The notes beneath the pieces are model-generated. The model saw nothing but the letters and a program-made list of their open reading frames with translations. It was not told the DNA's origin and searched no databases. From contig JAJDAO010000078.1 in assembly GCA_029261835.1 (NCBI GenBank), positions 124,001-188,000 on the forward strand: DNA of 64,000 nucleotides. Reading direction: 5' to 3'. This document shows, one piece after another, positions 60,298 through 64,000 of the stretch. Position 1 is the stretch's first letter. Each line of letters starts with the position of its first letter. Made by a program: the position numbers and the translations under genes. The stretch comes from Deltaproteobacteria bacterium. Its GTDB lineage: Bacteria; Myxococcota_A; UBA9160; UBA4427.

Positions 60298-61620
60298 CTA
60301 TTCGAGATAGCCGAGGGCCTTCAGCCGGCGGCGATCCTCTTCCGTCAATCGACTCGTGGCGGGACGCTTGGCCGCGAGACTGCGTGTGAGCGAGTCCATG
60401 CGCTCGCTGTGACGGGCGACGATCGCCGGGAAGCGGTCCGCCGCATTATGCAGCTCTCCCGGGTCCTCCTCGAGGTCGGCCAGGTAGAGCTCGGCCGTCT
60501 TACGCCTGCGATAGCTCTTCCAGCGCCCGCGCCGATAGGTCTGCCAGTGCATTTCGGAGAGGAAGAGCTCTCCGGGCTGCAGCTCGCTCTCGAGATCGAC
60601 CGGAACCCCGGCGATACGCGCGATCAGGGCGAAGAGGTCTTGGCCGCGACGCACGGGAATCTCGTCGGCGTAGCGCCCCGGGGAGATGATCAGCGGCACG
60701 CGAATCAGCTCTTCGAAGGAGGGATTCCCCTTGTGCGCTGCGCCACCGGCCACGAGGTGCTGCTCGGAGAACTTCTCGCCGTGGTCCGAGGTGAAGATCA
60801 CCACGGCGTCTTCGAGCAGACCCTGATCCTCGAGCCGCGATAGAAGCTCACCGAGCGCCTGATCCACGCGCTTCACCATGCCGGGGTAGGGGGCTCGCCA
60901 GAGGCGGTAGTCGTGCACGTCCATGTAGTGCACATAGAGGAAGAAGCGATCGCTCGGCCGCTCGGTCAGTGTCTTCTCCACGATGCGATTCACAAGCGGC
61001 GCCCCGACGGGGCCCGGGACCTCGCGACGTTGACCGGGAAGCTCGACGCTGCTGCGATCCGCGAGCTCGACCCAGCGGTCGAAACCGCGGTCGAAGCCGG
61101 CCGGCCGGAAGAGCAGGTGATTGGTCACGACGGCCGCTGTCCAGTAGCCCGCGTCGTGCAGCACCTGTCCGAGCGTCCGCATTTTCTGCGGGATACAGCC
61201 CGGCTCGCCGGTGGCATCGGCGAAGCGCGCCAGTCCGCACCAGGTTCGCCCGTTCCAGCCCAGGATCTGGTTGCGGCGACCCGATTCCAGGCTTGGCGTG
61301 TGGCCGGTGAAGATCGCACCCATCGACATCGAGGTCTGGTGGAAGGAGGAGAGCAGGCTCGACGAAGCACGACCCTTCGCCGCAAGATTGTCGATGTTCG
61401 GCGTCTGGACCAGGCCGCCGTAGCACGAGAGCGCGTCCCGGCGCAGCGTGTCGACAACGATCAGGATGATACGCTTGGGCGGCTCGGGCTCGAGCGAGCA
61501 GGCGAGGCCCGAAGCGACCATCAGCAACGCGAGCGCCAGACACCCCTTCGTCAGCAACTTCGTTCTGCCAGCGGGTCGCGAAGAAGGCCCGACCGAATCA
61601 GCGCACTCCCAACCGGGCAT
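60298..61620 (-). CDS. Sulfatase-like hydrolase lipoprotein
   Basis: 440 aa from the ATG at 61620, which shares a base with the nagA stop (TGATG). A lipobox-like LLMVASGLACS ends the signal peptide. The alkaline-phosphatase superfamily fold is shown by ILIVVDTLRRDALSCYGG, LYVHYMDVHDYRLW, FTSDHGEKFSEQHL and a metal His-Lys in AAHKGNPSFEE. The C/S-x-P-x-R formylglycine signature of true sulfatases is not seen; the segment has SFHQTSMSMGAIFTGHTP. So it may use Thr or Ser, as phosphotransferase relatives do. The C-terminus RRRLKALGYLE is typical of this group. Confidence 0.82.
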   Translation of the reverse strand: MPGWECADSVGPSSRPAGRTKLLTKGCLALALLMVASGLACSLEPEPPKRIILIVVDTLRRDALSCYGGLVQTPNIDNLAAKGRASSSLLSSFHQTSMSMGAIFTGHTPSLESGRRNQILGWNGRTWCGLARFADATGEPGCIPQKMRTLGQVLHDAGYWTAAVVTNHLLFRPAGFDRGFDRWVELADRSSVELPGQRREVPGPVGAPLVNRIVEKTLTERPSDRFFLYVHYMDVHDYRLWRAPYPGMVKRVDQALGELLSRLEDQGLLEDAVVIFTSDHGEKFSEQHLVAGGAAHKGNPSFEELIRVPLIISPGRYADEIPVRRGQDLFALIARIAGVPVDLESELQPGELFLSEMHWQTYRRGRWKSYRRRKTAELYLADLEEDPGELHNAADRFPAIVARHSERMDSLTRSLAAKRPATSRLTEEDRRRLKALGYLE

Positions 61621-62780
61621 CACGAGCCATTCACACGTCGGCCGGCGATCCACGTTTCCAGCACGTTTCCCCCTTCATCGAGCACCGCGAAGTCCGCGCG
61701 CGCGCCGGGACGAAGGGTGCCCCGCTCTGACTCGATCCCCAACACACGAGCCGGGCGCAAGGTGACGGCCGCCACGGCCTCCAGCTGCGACATGGCTCCG
61801 AACGCGGTCGCGTTCCGGACCGCTCGGTCGAGCGTGAGAGAGCTCCCCGCGAGCCTGCCGTCGGAGAGCCGCAGCGCGCTGCCGTCGTCTCGGACCTCTC
61901 CGGAGCCGAAGGATGCCCCATCGCCCCGGGGCGGTGAGACGCGATCGCTGACGAGCACGAGTCTGTCGCCGAGCGCTCGGGCCGCCAGGTCGACCATGCG
62001 GGGATGAACGTGAACTCCATCGCAGACCAGGTCACAGCTGAGACCGGTGCCCGCCAGCGCGTAGCCCGCCACGCCGAGATCGCGATGATGCACGCCCCCC
62101 ATCGCATTGAAGAGGTGCGTCACGTGCGTCAAGCCGTCCGCCACGGCCGCGTCAAGATGGCCTTCGCCCGCCAGACTGTGGCCCACCGCCGCCACGACGT
62201 TGCTGCGTCGTAGTGCGTCAAGCAAGGCGTGGCTGCCGTTGATTTCGGGCGCCAGAGTGACGACCCGAATGAGGCCGCGGAAGGCCTCGATGAGGTCACG
62301 GTCATCTGACGACGAGTCGTAGGGCCGTATGGCGGTCCGCGGTTGTGCGCCTGCGGCCGCGGGGTTGATCCAAGGGCCTTCAAGATGCGCCCCAAGGGGA
62401 ACCGCGCCCGGCCACGCAGCGCGCGTCATCTCGGCCTCAAGGCGCGTCATAAAGTCGTGCAGCCTCTCTCGCGACCACGCCACGGTGGTGGGCAAGAAGG
62501 CCGTGACACCCTGACGCGCCAGTGACGCGGAGGTTCGACGCAGCGCTGAGGCCAGGCCTGTGGACTGCGTGAAGACCAGCTCGCCGTGGTGGTGCAGGTC
62601 AATGAAGCCGGGCGCCAAGCGATGCCGGCCGAGCTCAACCGTGGCAGCGTCGCACGGCGGGTTGGAGTCCCCGCGGAACAATGCGGCGACGCGCCCATCC
62701 TCGATCAGAAGTGAGCCAGGCTCCGGCCCCGGTGCCTCGGGGTCGAGCATGGCGGAGGTGCGGATGAGCTGCCGGGTCAC
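61620..62780 (-). CDS. nagA: N-acetylglucosamine-6-phosphate deacetylase
   Basis: 386 aa amidohydrolase removing acetate from GlcNAc-6-phosphate. Visible are FIDLHHHGEL (a variant of the HxH site), GAHLEGPWINPAAAGAQ (metal Glu), VVAAVGHSLAGEG and THLFNAMGGVHHRD (metal His), CDGVHVHP, and LVSDRVSPPRGD with the catalytic Asp. It starts at an ATG 2780 bp into the last 5 kb and is coupled to the sulfatase-like gene. Role: amino-sugar or peptidoglycan recycling. Confidence 0.92.
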   Translation of the reverse strand: MTRQLIRTSAMLDPEAPGPEPGSLLIEDGRVAALFRGDSNPPCDAATVELGRHRLAPGFIDLHHHGELVFTQSTGLASALRRTSASLARQGVTAFLPTTVAWSRERLHDFMTRLEAEMTRAAWPGAVPLGAHLEGPWINPAAAGAQPRTAIRPYDSSSDDRDLIEAFRGLIRVVTLAPEINGSHALLDALRRSNVVAAVGHSLAGEGHLDAAVADGLTHVTHLFNAMGGVHHRDLGVAGYALAGTGLSCDLVCDGVHVHPRMVDLAARALGDRLVLVSDRVSPPRGDGASFGSGEVRDDGSALRLSDGRLAGSSLTLDRAVRNATAFGAMSQLEAVAAVTLRPARVLGIESERGTLRPGARADFAVLDEGGNVLETWIAGRRVNGS

Positions 62781-62864
62781 GGGCGCAGTCTAACATCTCA
62801 CAGCGGCGTGGCTAAAGACCCCCGGTCAACCCTCCGATGCAACGGTGGGAGGCTCTGCCCGACA

Positions 62865-63419
62865 GTGTCAATCGACGAAGAGCTCAAGGTTCTGGACAGC
62901 AAGGTCACGCAGCTCAGGCGTGACTACGAACAGTACTTTCTGGGAAACCGGCCCCGGGATCCCCGGCAGCTGCGGGGCGAGGTCCAGAAGCTGATCCTTC
63001 GGCACACCAACCAGCCGATTCAGAACACGGCCGCGCGCTTTCGCTTCAACTCGATGAACGCGCGCTTCCAGGCATTCAAACGTCAGTGGGACGCGACGCT
63101 GCGGCAGATCGAAGCGGGCACCTACACGAGGCACGTCTTCAAGGCCAAGCTGCACGAACGCGAGCGCGGCTTGGCCGGAGGGGGCACCGCGGCCACACGG
63201 GTGGTCGACAGAGCGAACGACGATGATCTGTTCGAGAGCTACCGCGATGCCGCGCTCGCGTGCGGGCAGGACGTCAGCGGCCTGACGCGCGAGAAGCTGC
63301 AGGCTGTCGTGAAGAAGCAGGAGGCCGGCCTGCGACAGAAGCTTCAGTGCGAGCGGGTGAACTTCCGGGTCGCGGTCGAAGGAGGCAAGGTCAAGCTCAA
63401 GGCCTCTCCGCAGGGCTGA
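62865..63419 (+). CDS. MXAN_5187-type protein
   Basis: 184 aa from a GTG at 62865 with GGGAGG 12 nt upstream; the frame opens at 62808. LDSKVTQLRRDYEQYFLGNR then PRDPRQLRGEVQKLIL, FRFNSMNARFQAFKRQWDAT and IEAGTYTRHVFKAKL match the myxobacterial MXAN_5187 C-terminal domain as I remember it. The pattern is helical with a lone Trp; the later part (DLFESYRDAALACGQDVSGL) is also conserved-looking. No function known; it supports a deltaproteobacterial origin. It converges with the FG-GAP gene and overlaps it by 23 bp. Confidence 0.7.
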   Translation: MSIDEELKVLDSKVTQLRRDYEQYFLGNRPRDPRQLRGEVQKLILRHTNQPIQNTAARFRFNSMNARFQAFKRQWDATLRQIEAGTYTRHVFKAKLHERERGLAGGGTAATRVVDRANDDDLFESYRDAALACGQDVSGLTREKLQAVVKKQEAGLRQKLQCERVNFRVAVEGGKVKLKASPQG

Positions 63420-64000
63420 GCGTGGCCGGTGTTCCGGGCAGCATCCCGAGATTGCGCGCGATGCGCACGGGAACATCGAAGTTGTGCGGATCGAAGATCA
63501 GAAAATCCTGCAGGCCGTCGCCATCGAAGTCCGCGAAGTGAACGACACCTGCAGTCGACATCTTCTGTCTGCCGCCGCGTCTCGAGAACGGTCCTTTGCT
63601 ATCGCCGAGAAGGACTTCGAGGGCATTGCCTCCACCGGAAGAGACAAAGTCGAGGAACCCGTCTGCGTTGAGGTCGACGTTCGCGGTGGGGACGAAGCCC
63701 TTCAGGCGAAACGTCTGGAAGCTGAAGGGAAGTGAGATCTTCTTCTTGACCGACGGTTCGTCGTCGAACCCGTGCCCTTCCCGATAGCGGTGAACCGCGA
63801 TATTGAAGTCGATCTCACGGCTCAGCAGCAGCTCCACCATCTCGAGGAGACTGAATTGGAGCTCCATACGAAGAAGCTCGTGCCGACCATCTCGATCGAG
63901 ATCAGAGAGAGCGTTCGACACCAGGCCTGCTTTCGTGGTGAGGATCTGATCGGGAGCACCGAGGTTCCAGCCGCCCTCGCGATTCATATAGATGTAGATC
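63397..64000 (-). CDS. FG-GAP/VCBS repeat protein, N-terminus beyond the window
   Basis: At least 200 residues, open at the right edge (IYIYMNREGGWNLGAPDQIL continues the frame). Repeats with calcium-binding loops are LSDLDRDGRHELLRMEL, VDLNADGFLDFVSSGGGNAL and ADFDGDGLQDFLIFDPHNFD, giving a beta-propeller blade pattern (FG-GAP, D-x-D-x-D-G). Such proteins are normally exported; a signal peptide would lie outside the window. The C-terminus is at 63397. Confidence 0.85.
   Translation of the reverse strand, partial: IYIYMNREGGWNLGAPDQILTTKAGLVSNALSDLDRDGRHELLRMELQFSLLEMVELLLSREIDFNIAVHRYREGHGFDDEPSVKKKISLPFSFQTFRLKGFVPTANVDLNADGFLDFVSSGGGNALEVLLGDSKGPFSRRGGRQKMSTAGVVHFADFDGDGLQDFLIFDPHNFDVPVRIARNLGMLPGTPATLSPAERP

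Overview
The window is a GC-rich bacterial chromosome segment, mostly densely packed core genes. It looks like a deltaproteobacterium in the old broad sense (Myxococcota, Desulfobacterota or Binatota-like). Reasons: an MXAN_5187-type protein at the right end, a receiver-XRE regulator, a diderm set (porin with C-terminal Phe, LptM-like lipoprotein, PBP1B), PEP-CTERM-like surface proteins, and an aerobic cbb3 oxidase. The assignment is an inference from gene content only.

Layout. 1-3.1 kb (minus): a partial TPR lipoprotein and penicillin-binding protein 1B. 3.4-7.6 kb (plus): an overlapping arginine/lysine operon, argH-lptM-dapF-dapA-dapB, ending at a terminator shared with the convergent glnB-glnA nitrogen operon. 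Upstream of glnB two sigma-54-type promoters diverge, one for glnB-glnA and one for a small Fis-type DNA-binding protein; a barrel porin follows. 12.1-15.3 kb (minus): a five-gene operon of two dodecins, an NTP transferase, a YgfZ-like protein and a DUF2064 glycosyltransferase-like protein.

15.5-35.4 kb is an accessory region of about 20 kb. On the right it is bounded by an intact tRNA-Ala(CGC). On the left is a decayed copy of that tRNA, and both carry the same neighbouring repeat. Inside are single-gene units: SRPBCC, beta-carbonic anhydrase, GNAT, aspartyl protease, GFA, a TrpF paralogue, a histidine kinase, a BadH-like dehydrogenase, small membrane proteins, PEP-CTERM proteins and several decayed genes. 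A 94-99 aa Cys-rich 'two-CW' protein occurs in three copies with conserved flanks. Several units are preceded by imperfect palindromes ending in GTTGGGC or GTTGGCC close to the start codon, resembling an integrase-less cassette array. The most notable gene is an ArsM-like methyltransferase. An in-frame TGA sits where the family has a conserved Cys, followed 21 nt later by a hairpin with a GGU loop: a candidate selenoprotein.

35.5-64 kb returns to core functions. These are a universal stress protein, a PfkB kinase-SIS isomerase fusion with a DHDPS-family aldolase, a receiver-XRE regulator, enolase, an ABC importer of the B12/iron family, a ComEA-like protein, polyprenyl diphosphate synthase and radA. 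Divergent from radA is bioB-bioF-bioD behind a BirA-like operator. The full cbb3 cluster ccoNOQP-ccoGHIS plus a SafE-type membrane protein follows, then a sulfatase-like lipoprotein coupled to nagA, the MXAN_5187-type protein and a partial FG-GAP protein.
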